From contig DIFE01000140.1 of NCBI GenBank assembly GCA_002418985.1, positions 1-14,237 on the forward strand: a DNA stretch of 14,237 nucleotides, given 5' to 3'. The notes beneath the pieces are model-generated. The model was not told where the DNA came from. It saw only the letters and a list, made by a program, of their open reading frames with translations, and ran no database searches. Position numbers and translations under genes: made by a program. The DNA comes from Deltaproteobacteria bacterium UBA5756. Its GTDB lineage: Bacteria > Desulfobacterota > Syntrophorhabdia > Syntrophorhabdales > Syntrophorhabdaceae. The number at the start of each line of letters is the position of its first letter. The stretch's first letter is position 1. Shown here piece after piece: positions 1 through 6,037 of this stretch.

Positions 1-160
1 GGCAATGGGAGAAAAGAGACTCATCTGAGGGGTGAATTTCTGGCGCATTCGGGAATCCTCGTTGCGTGTATTTGCTAATGATAACAACCTATTATCGTCA
101 TCATTATACCAGATTCGACAGACAATTGACAGCACTTTATTGCCTTTTTGTGTTATATTT
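1..160. other. AT-rich stretch with no recognisable gene, upstream of the integrase fragment
   Basis: A plus-strand reading frame opens with GTG at 32 and runs into the integrase fragment at about 161. Its first 43 or so residues resemble nothing I recognise, and they lack the box I arginine region expected of a tyrosine recombinase. The other plus-strand frames carry stops early. The stretch is visibly richer in A and T than the ribosomal operon. It contains an imperfect dyad around 76-105 (GATAA...TTATC). I infer degraded or foreign DNA left by a mobile element; the window edge prevents seeing further. Confidence 0.4.
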
Positions 161-367
161 CATGGAGTTAGGGTTTCCGGATGGAAACTAGATATGAGCT
201 TTGGGGAGAACCCCCTGTGGATAGCCAGGGTCATGGGGCACCGGGACACAAATATGATTATCAGGGTCTACAGCAAGTACATCGAGGACGCCTGTGGCTC
301 AAAGGACGGGACGCTGATCAATTCCGCGTTTCAGTCTGCCGGCTTAAATAAGGGTAATAATGGGTAA
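161..367 (+). pseudogene. C-terminal remnant of a tyrosine recombinase (phage-type integrase)
   Basis: About 68 residues at the end of an open frame (which extends back to a GTG at 32) match the C-terminal catalytic half of tyrosine recombinases. A degenerate HxLR box is visible as H-G-V-R (codons at 161-172). GENPLWIARVMGHRDTNMI follows at about 203-259 and carries the GH of the second box. The spacing from the HGVR arginine to this histidine is 23 residues, as is usual for the family. A tyrosine in VYSKYI comes ten residues after the histidine and is the likely nucleophile. The N-terminal DNA-binding domains, the box I arginine and the catalytic lysine region are missing, and the residues after HGVR do not follow the usual RHTFA pattern. 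The piece is therefore almost certainly inactive. It points toward the 3' end of tRNA-Gln, about 90 nt away, the usual position for an integrase of a tRNA-targeting element. The family call is confident; the exact 5' breakpoint is not. Confidence 0.75.
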
Positions 368-374
368 TTATCTG

Positions 375-396
375 ATTTTTGGCAAATTTTTGGCAA
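375..396. repeat. Perfect 11-bp tandem duplication (ATTTTTGGCAA x2)
   Basis: Two exact head-to-tail copies of ATTTTTGGCAA occupy 375-385 and 386-396. They lie just past the integrase stop codon and before the terminator and tRNA-Gln. Short direct repeats beside an integrase end can be arm-type binding sites of the recombinase or excisionase. Slippage in AT-rich DNA is an equally simple explanation. Only the repeat itself is seen; the role is a guess. Confidence 0.7.
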
Positions 397-412
397 AAAC
401 GTTACCTTCACG

Positions 413-446
413 AAAAAGGGGCTAGCCTCATGTTGGCTAACCCTTT
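413..446 (-). terminator. Rho-independent terminator of the ribosomal superoperon and tRNA-Gln
   Basis: Read on the minus strand, GGGTTAGCC (443-435) pairs with GGCTAGCCC (427-419) across the 7-nt loop AACATGA. This gives a 9-bp stem with one G.T wobble. The stem is followed at once by C and then TTTTT (417-413). It starts 10 nt after the CCA end of tRNA-Gln and is the only strong terminator in the window. It should therefore end transcription of the whole 29-gene run plus the tRNA. On the plus strand the following T-run is short and interrupted, so any effect on transcription from the integrase side would be weaker. Confidence 0.9.
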
Positions 447-455
447 GATATTATT

Positions 456-529
456 TGGCTGGGAGACGAGGATTTGAACCTCGATTCACGGAGTCAGAGT
501 CCGTTGTCCTGCCGTTGAACGATCTCCCA
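456..529 (-). tRNA. tRNA-Gln (anticodon CUG), CCA encoded
   Basis: The 74-nt sequence folds into a full cloverleaf. The acceptor stem is TGGGAGA with TCTCCCA, including the U1-A72 pair typical of bacterial tRNA-Gln. The D stem is GTTC/GGAC and the anticodon stem is ACGGA/TCCGT. The loop CTCTGAC places CTG at positions 34-36, reading CAG codons for glutamine. The T arm is CGAGG-TTCAAAT-CCTCG. Discriminator G and CCA (458-456) are encoded. It starts only 7 nt after the rplQ stop codon and 10 nt before the terminator stem, with no room for its own promoter. It is most likely transcribed as the last part of the ribosomal operon and released by RNase P and 3' processing. Its 3' end faces the integrase remnant, so it is also a probable attachment site. 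Confidence 0.95.
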
Positions 530-536
530 ATATCTT

Positions 537-1097
537 TTAGACGGTTTCCGTTGTTTCCGTCTTCTCTTCTGCTTTTGCCGCCTTGGGCTTCCTTACTCTC
601 TTGGGTTTTGCCTCTTCTGAAGACCCCGCCTCTCCAGGTGCGGCCTTTTTCTTCGCCGCCGCCTTTTCCTTCTTCTCTTTGGCGGGCTTTGCCTCTTTTT
701 TCTCTTTCGTCTTGCCCTTCTCTTTTTCTTTCTCCGATTCCTTCTTCTGCGTCAGCTCAATAATGGCCATTGGCGCCGCATCGCCTTTTCTGAGACCGAT
801 CTTGACCACCCGGGTATAACCACCGTTTATGGCCGCATAGCGGTCGCCGATGTCGCTGAAGAGCTTCCTGACAACCTTTTTGTCCCTCAAGAAGGCAAAG
901 ACAAGGCGCAGCGAATGGAGGTCCTTTTTCTTCGCAAGAGTGATGAGCTTATCGGCCACCCTCCTGAGCTCCATTGCCTTCGGATTCGTCGTTTTTATGC
1001 TTTCATGATCGAAAAGAGCGTTGGCAAGGTTCATCAGCAATGCCCGTCTGTGGCTCTTGGATCGATTCATTTTCTTTACTCTGTTCTGATGCCTCAT
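537..1097 (-). CDS. rplQ: 50S ribosomal protein L17 with a long charged C-terminal tail
   Basis: Structural protein of the large subunit and last protein gene of the alpha cluster. Residues 1-117 are a standard L17 core, beginning MRHQNRVKKMNRSKSHRRAL and containing the usual conserved basic N-terminus. Residues 118-186 form a low-complexity tail built of Lys, Glu and Ala with a few Pro, absent from short L17 such as the E. coli form (about 127 residues). The start is the ATG at 1097, preceded by AGGGG at a good distance. A TTG two codons upstream (1103) is possible but would break the family's MRH start. The gene follows rpoA by 9 nt. The tail is probably disordered and surface exposed; its role is unknown to me. 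Identity is certain. Confidence 0.97.
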   Translation of the reverse strand: MRHQNRVKKMNRSKSHRRALLMNLANALFDHESIKTTNPKAMELRRVADKLITLAKKKDLHSLRLVFAFLRDKKVVRKLFSDIGDRYAAINGGYTRVVKIGLRKGDAAPMAIIELTQKKESEKEKEKGKTKEKKEAKPAKEKKEKAAAKKKAAPGEAGSSEEAKPKRVRKPKAAKAEEKTETTETV

Positions 1098-1106
1098 TGT
1101 CAACCC

Positions 1107-2132
1107 CTACATGTGATCTTTTTTCTTGAGAACCATTTTGTCGAGTTCTTCTCTGGCAGGAAAACTGTCTAATTTTAAACCAAGCCTCAGCCCCATGCAA
1201 GAGAGAATCTCTTTAATTTCGTTCAGAGACTTTCTTCCGAAGTTCTTCGTCATCAGGATTTCCTGTTCCGTTTTCTGGACAAGTTCTCCTATGTACTTGA
1301 TATCCGCATTCTTCAGGCAGTTGGCACTCCTGACCGAAAGCTCGAGTTCGTCGACGCTGCGGTACAGGTTTTCATTGAAGTCGGGTTTTTCCTGCCCCCT
1401 TTCTTCGGCCGATTCCGCTTCTTCTATCTCGTCAAAGTTTATGAAGATCCGCATCTGCTCCTTGATGATCTTTGCAGCAAACGACAGAGCGTCAAGAGGA
1501 TCGACGCTGCCATCGGTCCAGATTTCCATGGAAAGTTTGTCATAGTCGGTCCGCCGGCCCACCCTGGCCTGGCTGACATTGTAGCTCACCTTTCTGATGG
1601 GCGAGAAAATTGCGTCGATCGGCGTTGTGCCGATGGGGTCGGCATCGTCGATATTCTGTTCGGAAGGCTGATAACCGCGACCGAGTCGCGCCTTCATTTC
1701 CATGTAAAGCCTGGAGTCACTTGAGAGCGTGGCTATATGCAGGTCGGGATTCACGACCTCCACGCCGCCGTCATGGGTAATGTCTCCCGCTTTTACTTCC
1801 CGTTTACCTTTTACGTCAATCTTCAGAAGAGCAGGTTTGTCATCGGTCATCCTGACAACAACCTTTTTCAGGTTGAGGATGATTTCCGTAACGTCTTCTT
1901 TGACACCGCGGACCGTTGAAAATTCATGGTCGACAGAGTCTATCCAAACGGACGTTATGGCCGCGCCCATGATCGATGAAAGCAGCACCCTGCGGAGGGA
2001 GTTCCCGATCGTCACACCGTATCCCCTCTCAAAAGGCTCCGTCGAGAACTTGACATAAACGCTGTCCTTCTTCTCTATCTCGATCTTGGTTGGCCTGATA
2101 AGCTCCTGCCAGTTTTTTTCAAACATAGGCAT
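1107..2132 (-). CDS. rpoA: DNA-directed RNA polymerase subunit alpha
   Basis: Alpha subunit (341 residues), which dimerises to start RNA polymerase assembly and contacts UP elements and activators. The N-terminal assembly domain covers roughly residues 1-235, with the conserved FERGYGVTIGNSLRRVLLSS at about 34-53. An acidic linker at about 236-255 joins it to the C-terminal domain at about 258-325. The DNA-contacting residues of that domain are present: R268, N271 and C272 in VRSANCLK, and G299/K301/S302 in NFGRKSLNEI. These match R265, N268, C269, G296, K298 and S299 of E. coli. The first ATG (2132) has a strong AAGGAGGG site close upstream; a second ATG at 2126 is a possible alternative start. 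The position between rpsD and rplQ is the standard alpha-cluster place. Length is slightly above E. coli (329) because of the linker and C-terminal tail. Confidence 0.98.
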   Translation of the reverse strand: MPMFEKNWQELIRPTKIEIEKKDSVYVKFSTEPFERGYGVTIGNSLRRVLLSSIMGAAITSVWIDSVDHEFSTVRGVKEDVTEIILNLKKVVVRMTDDKPALLKIDVKGKREVKAGDITHDGGVEVVNPDLHIATLSSDSRLYMEMKARLGRGYQPSEQNIDDADPIGTTPIDAIFSPIRKVSYNVSQARVGRRTDYDKLSMEIWTDGSVDPLDALSFAAKIIKEQMRIFINFDEIEEAESAEERGQEKPDFNENLYRSVDELELSVRSANCLKNADIKYIGELVQKTEQEILMTKNFGRKSLNEIKEILSCMGLRLGLKLDSFPAREELDKMVLKKKDHM

Positions 2133-2153
2133 GTACCCTCCTTGGGGTAATAA

Positions 2154-2774
2154 CTACCTTGAATAGTACTCTACAACCAACTGTTCCTTTATCGGCAATG
2201 AAATATCATCGCGTGTCGGGAAGAGTTTAATGGTACCCTTCATATTATCTTTGTCGAGATCGATCCACGTGGGCACACCCCTTCGCACCACCGATTCCAG
2301 CGCATTCACAACGCTTGGCATTTCTTTGTGCCTGACTTCTATCACGTCGCCCACTCTGACAATGTAGGCTGAAGAACTGACGGTCTTGCCATTGACGGCA
2401 ATGTGTTTGTGCGAAACCAGTTGGCGCGCTTCCGCGCGCGACGTCGCAAAACCCAGGCGGAATACCATGTTGTCGATCCTTCTCTCAAGGAGGATGAGGA
2501 AGTTCGTCCCGGTGATCCCTTCCTTGCGCTCGGCCATCGTAAAGAACCTTCTGAACTGTTTCTCACTCAGTCCATAGATCCTGCGTGCGCGCTGTTTTTC
2601 TCTCAGACGCATGGCGTATTCCATGACCTTGCCTTTGGTATCGACGTGCTGTCCAGGTGGATAGTTTCTTTTCTCGATGGCACACTTTTCGGTGTAGCAT
2701 CTTTCACCTTTTAAGAAAAGCTTTATGCCCTCTCTCCGGCATAATTTGCATGATGGTCCAACATATCGTGACAA
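2154..2774 (-). CDS. rpsD: 30S ribosomal protein S4, zinc-binding (C+) form, TTG start
   Basis: Primary 16S rRNA-binding protein (206 residues) that nucleates assembly of the 30S body. The N-terminus carries four cysteines at C9, C12, C26 and C31 (PSCKLC...RCYTEKC), the zinc-binding pattern seen in Thermus S4 and absent from C- forms. The S4 RNA-binding domain lies at about 97-160 (RRIDNMVFRLGFATSRAEAR). The start codon is TTG, supported by a perfect AAGGAGG with a 6-nt spacer and by the conserved SRYVGP N-terminus; no better start is in frame. S4 is the translational repressor of the alpha operon in E. coli, so a weak start codon here may be meaningful. No S4-binding leader could be recognised. 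The gene follows rpsK by 12 nt. Confidence 0.97.
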   Translation of the reverse strand: MSRYVGPSCKLCRREGIKLFLKGERCYTEKCAIEKRNYPPGQHVDTKGKVMEYAMRLREKQRARRIYGLSEKQFRRFFTMAERKEGITGTNFLILLERRIDNMVFRLGFATSRAEARQLVSHKHIAVNGKTVSSSAYIVRVGDVIEVRHKEMPSVVNALESVVRRGVPTWIDLDKDNMKGTIKLFPTRDDISLPIKEQLVVEYYSR

Positions 2775-2786
2775 TTCGTGCCTCCT

Positions 2787-3176
2787 TTAAACCCTTCTGC
2801 GTTTCGGCGGCCTGCAGCCGTTATGGGGGATCGGCGTAACGTCCCGGATGAGGTGTATCTTTAAACCTGCACTCTGGAGCGCCCTGAGTGCCGCCTCACG
2901 TCCGGCCCCCGGACCTTTCACATAGACATCGACCGTTCTGAGCCCATGTTCCATGGCCTTTTTTGCGGCGTTTTCGGCAGCAAGCTGCGCTGCAAAGGGC
3001 GTGCTCTTTCTCGATCCTTTGAAACCTACAACCCCTCCGCTTGACCACGACACGACATTGCCCTGCGGATCGGTGATCGTGATGATCGTATTATTGAAGC
3101 TTGACTGTATGTATGCTCCACCGACGGGGATATTCTTTTTTACTTTCTTCTTTCCGCTTCTTCTGACCTTCGCCAT
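2787..3176 (-). CDS. rpsK: 30S ribosomal protein S11
   Basis: Platform protein of the small subunit (129 residues), placed near the E-site mRNA. The conserved core NNTIITITDPQGNVVSW runs from about 28 to 44, with VKGPGAGREAALRAL at about 87-101. The C-terminus TPIPHNGCRPPKRRRV includes the Asn-Gly pair (119-120) that is converted to isoaspartate in E. coli S11. The basic N-terminus (KKKVKKNI) is normal. The ATG start has GAGGTGGT upstream. The gene sits 18 nt after rpsM and 12 nt before rpsD, the standard alpha-cluster order. Confidence 0.98.
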   Translation of the reverse strand: MAKVRRSGKKKVKKNIPVGGAYIQSSFNNTIITITDPQGNVVSWSSGGVVGFKGSRKSTPFAAQLAAENAAKKAMEHGLRTVDVYVKGPGAGREAALRALQSAGLKIHLIRDVTPIPHNGCRPPKRRRV

Positions 3177-3194
3177 GTACGCACCACCTCGTCG

Positions 3195-3560
3195 TTATTT
3201 TCGTTTCATTGAAGTCTTCCGGGGGCCCTTGCGGGTCCTGGAATTCGTTCTCGTCCTCTGTCCGTGGACAGGAAGGCTTCTTCTGTGCCTCAGGCCCCGG
3301 TAACATCCGATATCCATGAGCCTCTTGATGTTCATGCTCACTTCTTTTCGCAGATCACCTTCGACCTTGTATTCGTTCTCAAGGATGTCCCTGATTTTCG
3401 CAATTTCTTCATCGAGGAGTGTATGGGTTCTCTTGCTCGGATCGATCCCCGCCTGCGCCAGGATCCTGTTGGAAAGCGTTCTCCCGATGCCGTAGATATA
3501 GGTCAGGGCCAACTCGATCCTTTTCTCCCTAGGTATGTCAACGCCAGCAATTCGTGCCAC
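3195..3560 (-). CDS. rpsM: 30S ribosomal protein S13, GTG start
   Basis: Head protein of the small subunit (121 residues) that contacts 23S rRNA and L5 through inter-subunit bridges and touches P-site tRNA by its basic C-terminal tail. The N-terminus MARIAGVDIPREKRIELALT, the helix-hairpin-helix region YIYGIGRTLSNRIL (21-34) and RGLRHRRSLPVHGQRTRTN (88-106) are all conserved. The start is GTG, preceded by GGAGG with a suitable spacer. Only 11 nt separate it from rpmJ, so the long pseudoknot leader by which S4 controls E. coli rpsM cannot fit in the intergenic space. Confidence 0.98.
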   Translation of the reverse strand: MARIAGVDIPREKRIELALTYIYGIGRTLSNRILAQAGIDPSKRTHTLLDEEIAKIRDILENEYKVEGDLRKEVSMNIKRLMDIGCYRGLRHRRSLPVHGQRTRTNSRTRKGPRKTSMKRK

Positions 3561-3571
3561 CTTTTGCCTCC

Positions 3572-3685
3572 TTAGCCCTGTTTCTGTTTATGTTTGGGGT
3601 TCTCGCATATGATCCTGACAACACCCTTACGTTTGATGATCTTGCACTTGTCACATCTCTTCTTCACCGAAGGTTTTACCTTCAT
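3572..3685 (-). CDS. rpmJ: 50S ribosomal protein L36, zinc-binding (C+) form
   Basis: Smallest large-subunit protein, 37 residues. Translation from the ATG at 3685 gives MKVKPSVKKRCDKC at the start and HKQKQG at the end, with a TAA stop at 3572. The zinc ligands are C11, C14, C27 and H32, the classic C+ L36 ribbon. A full AGGAGG overlapping the infA stop codon lies 5 nt before the start. Its place between infA and rpsM is the usual one in many bacteria. Confidence 0.97.
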   Translation of the reverse strand: MKVKPSVKKRCDKCKIIKRKGVVRIICENPKHKQKQG

Positions 3686-3694
3686 GCTTTCCTC

Positions 3695-3913
3695 CTACTT
3701 AACGCGATAAATGATCCTGCCCCGTGTAAGGTCATACGGCGAGAGCTCGACAACCACTTTGTCTCCCCTCAGTATCTTGATGTAATGCATCCTCATCTTT
3801 CCTGATACGTGGGCCAACACCTTGTGGCCGTTGGGAAGTTCCACCCTGAACATCGCATTGGGCAATGGCTCCACGACCGTTCCTTCTATTTCTATACCCT
3901 CGCCTTTTGGCAT
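3695..3913 (-). CDS. infA: Translation initiation factor IF-1
   Basis: A 72-residue protein made of a single S1/OB-fold domain. It binds the 30S A site and works with IF-2 and IF-3 in initiation. Diagnostic stretches are EGTVVEPLPNAMFRVELPNG (about 10-29), HKVLAHVSGKMRM (30-42) and VELSPYDLTRGRIIYR (55-70). The start ATG has AGAGAGG just upstream. The second residue is Pro rather than the usual Ala, and the next few residues (KGEGIEI) are slightly unlike the common AKEDVIE, which is minor. It lies 9 nt after map and 9 nt before rpmJ. Confidence 0.98.
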   Translation of the reverse strand: MPKGEGIEIEGTVVEPLPNAMFRVELPNGHKVLAHVSGKMRMHYIKILRGDKVVVELSPYDLTRGRIIYRVK

Positions 3914-3922
3914 TTTACCTCT

Positions 3923-4672
3923 CTAGGCTTTGCTCAATATCTCGGGACCGTTGCCCGTTACGGCAACAGTATGTTCAAAATGAGCTGACAGGCTTCCGTC
4001 CTTCGTTGCGGCCGTCCACCCGTTCTCTTTAATATAAACCTCACTGTTTCCCATGTTTACCATCGGTTCTATCGCAAATACCATTCCGGGTTTCAGCCTG
4101 AGCCCCGTCCCCTTCATCCCGTAATTCGGCAGCTGGGGTTCTTCGTGAAGACTCCTGCCTATTCCGTGGCCCACAAACTCCCTCACCACGGAAAACTTCT
4201 CTGCTTCAACAAAATCCTGTATAGCATGGGAGATGTCATGCAGCCTGTTGCCTTCGCGCGCCTCCGAAATACCCCGGTTCAGGGCCTTTTCAGTAACCTC
4301 AAGGAGTTTCCGGGCGGCCTTCGAGATTCCCCCGACAGCGTAGGTCATAGCAACGTCCCCATAATATCCCTCGTAAAGAAGGCCGAAATCAATGCTCACG
4401 ATATCATTCTCTTTCAGCTGCCGTTCAGACGGCATACCGTGCACCACTTCATCGTTTACGGATATGCACAGGCAATAAGGAAACCCGTTGTAGCCTTTAA
4501 AGGCGGCCTTGATATTTCCTGTCTTTTTTATCTTTTCCTCGCAAACGGTTTCCAGGTCAATGGTCTTTGTGCCTGGCCTTACAAAATCCTTCAGATAGAG
4601 AAGCATTTCCATCGCCTTGCTGCTGGCGACCCGCATCTTCTCAATCTCCTCGTTTGTCTTTAGAAAGATCAT
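3923..4672 (-). CDS. map: Type I methionine aminopeptidase
   Basis: Removes the initiator methionine from new proteins; 249 residues, a bare catalytic domain (type Ia) with no N-terminal zinc-finger extension. The five metal ligands are present: D95 and D106 (SIDFGLLYEGYYGDVAM), H169 (FVGHGIGRSLHE), E202 (FAIEPM) and E233 (HFEHTVAV). H79 in VVHGMPS is the conserved substrate-site histidine. Each is two positions below the E. coli numbering. The chosen ATG gives the expected IKTNEEIEKMR-type start and directly follows TGAGGA, an unusually short spacing for a ribosome site. The gene comes 57 nt after secY, the widest gap in the operon. adk, often found in this slot, is absent. Confidence 0.97.
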   Translation of the reverse strand: MIFLKTNEEIEKMRVASSKAMEMLLYLKDFVRPGTKTIDLETVCEEKIKKTGNIKAAFKGYNGFPYCLCISVNDEVVHGMPSERQLKENDIVSIDFGLLYEGYYGDVAMTYAVGGISKAARKLLEVTEKALNRGISEAREGNRLHDISHAIQDFVEAEKFSVVREFVGHGIGRSLHEEPQLPNYGMKGTGLRLKPGMVFAIEPMVNMGNSEVYIKENGWTAATKDGSLSAHFEHTVAVTGNGPEILSKA

Positions 4673-4729
4673 TCCTCAGCTCAGAGACCCTTGACCCGTT
4701 CATGCGCGAGTCTGCGCCTCATATAATCT
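4673..4729 (-). other. secY-map spacer, widest gap in the operon, holding a 13-codon open frame
   Basis: The 57 nt between the secY stop and the map start contain a small frame at 4722-4681 (ATG to TGA). It encodes 13 residues beginning MRRRLAHERV. No convincing ribosome site precedes its ATG. No clear hairpin, T-run or promoter is visible. Many bacteria carry adk at this place. The little frame has no resemblance to adenylate kinase and may be chance, or a short leader affecting map translation. Confidence 0.3.
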
Positions 4730-6037
4730 CTAACGTCGTCCCTTGATTCTCTGCGATTTCTTTACCAATCCATCGTAGTGTCTCAATATGAGGTGCGACT
4801 CGATCTGCTGAATCGTATCAAGGGCAACACCTACCACAATGAGAAGGGCCGTACCACCGAAATAAAAGGGCACATTGAACTTTTTGACCAGCAACGTCGG
4901 CAGCACACATACAAAAGAGATATATATGGCCCCGATGAAGGTGACCCGCGTCAGTATCTTATCAATATATTCCGATGTCCGTTTTCCCGGCCTGATGCCC
5001 GGTATGTATCCGCCATACTTCTTCATGTTGTCCGCCACGTTATCCGGGTTGAAAACTATGGCAGTGTAAAAATAACAGAAGAAGATGATAAAACCTATGT
5101 AAAAAATTTCGTGCAGCGCCGACCCGGGCGTAAAAAGCTCAGCTATCTTCTTCGCGTAGGGGTGCGTGATAAAATTCGAAATCGTTGCCGGAAACATAAT
5201 GATGGACGACGCGAAGATCGGTGGGATAACACCCGCCGTGTTGATCTTCAATGGAAGGTGTGTCGTCTGCCCGCCCATCATTTTCCGACCGACCACCCGT
5301 TTTGCATATTGCACGGGAATCCTTCGCTGCGAGGTTTCCATGAATATTATGAAGGCGACAACCGCAAGCATCATCGCCACAAGGACAATCACGACAAACC
5401 AGTTGAGCTCGCCCGTATTCACGAGACCCCATGTGCCGGCGATGGCATTCGGCATTCGCGCCACAATACCCGCAAATATGATAAGAGAGATCCCGTTGCC
5501 TATACCTTTTTCCGTGATCTGCTCTCCAAGCCACATGATGAAAGACGTTCCGCCCGTCAGCGTGATCATCGTCATCAGCCTGAAACTCCATCCCGGATTG
5601 AAAACAACAGCCTCGCCACCGGCCCCGCGCATCTGTTCCAAACCTATGGCGATGAAGAGACCCTGGATAATACTGATAACAATCGTTCCATACCGGGTGT
5701 ACTGGGTGATCTTTCTTCTGCCCGCCTCGCCTTCCTTCGATAGTTTTTCAAGGGTAGGTATGACCACCGTCAGGAGTTGAAGGATGATCGACGCGCTGAT
5801 ATAGGGCATGATGCCGAGGGCGAAGATAGACAGTCTCTCCAGGCCGCCTCCGGCAAACATATCGAAAAACCCGAGAAGCGTCCCCTTCGCACGCTCGAAA
5901 ATGCCCGCAAGGACATTTCCGTCAATACCAGGCGTGGGTATATGAATGCCGACGCGGTAAACAGCAAGCAGTGCGAGAGTCCATATGATCCTGCGCTTCA
6001 GCTCGGGGATCTTTCCAATATTTTGGAAACCTCCCAT
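4730..6037 (-). CDS. secY: Protein translocase subunit SecY
   Basis: Central channel of the Sec translocon in the inner membrane, through which unfolded proteins are exported or inserted. The 435-residue product shows the expected ten hydrophobic segments, the first at about 17-35. The SecY signature GEQITEKGIGNGISLIIFAG spans 171-190. The cytosolic loop RRIPVQYAKR (238-247) and the ribosome/SecA-contacting loop GGYIPGIRPGKRTSEYIDK (342-360) are intact. Its ATG shares one base with the rplO stop (TAATG), so translation is probably coupled. GGAGG lies about 10 nt before the start. Its position at the end of the spc cluster is standard. Confidence 0.98.
   Translation of the reverse strand: MGGFQNIGKIPELKRRIIWTLALLAVYRVGIHIPTPGIDGNVLAGIFERAKGTLLGFFDMFAGGGLERLSIFALGIMPYISASIILQLLTVVIPTLEKLSKEGEAGRRKITQYTRYGTIVISIIQGLFIAIGLEQMRGAGGEAVVFNPGWSFRLMTMITLTGGTSFIMWLGEQITEKGIGNGISLIIFAGIVARMPNAIAGTWGLVNTGELNWFVVIVLVAMMLAVVAFIIFMETSQRRIPVQYAKRVVGRKMMGGQTTHLPLKINTAGVIPPIFASSIIMFPATISNFITHPYAKKIAELFTPGSALHEIFYIGFIIFFCYFYTAIVFNPDNVADNMKKYGGYIPGIRPGKRTSEYIDKILTRVTFIGAIYISFVCVLPTLLVKKFNVPFYFGGTALLIVVGVALDTIQQIESHLILRHYDGLVKKSQRIKGRR

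Noticed and set aside
76..105. Imperfect inverted repeat (GATAA...TTATC) suggestive of an operator or hairpin
   Set aside because: The pairing is only about 5 bp with interruptions and all A/T-rich, too weak to call.
126..158. Possible plus-strand promoter: TTGACA at 126 with TGTTAT or TTATAT about 19-21 nt later
   Set aside because: The -35 match is perfect, but the -10 is poor at every acceptable spacing and only a dead integrase fragment follows. In AT-rich DNA this is expected by chance.
375..396. Start of a CRISPR-like or longer repeat array
   Set aside because: Only two 11-bp copies without spacers exist, and there are no cas genes or further repeats in the window.
455..763. Plus-strand frame running through tRNA-Gln into rplQ
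   Set aside because: It covers a real tRNA and a real gene on the other strand, is Pro/Leu/Ser low complexity, and has no family likeness.
583..819. Plus-strand frame opposite the L17 tail, rich in Phe and Ser
   Set aside because: Its composition is the mirror image of the Lys/Glu/Ala codons of the L17 tail. It looks like a hydrophobic protein only for that reason.
1098..1103. TTGACA just before the rplQ start
   Set aside because: It looks like a -35 box, but no -10 follows at suitable distance. It is the spacer between the AGGGG ribosome site and the ATG.
4778..5743. Long plus-strand open frame (321 codons) antisense to secY
   Set aside because: It lies wholly opposite secY, which is certain. 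Its translation is rich in His, Arg and Asp with no domain I recognise, and no ribosome site was found. It is a shadow of codon bias.
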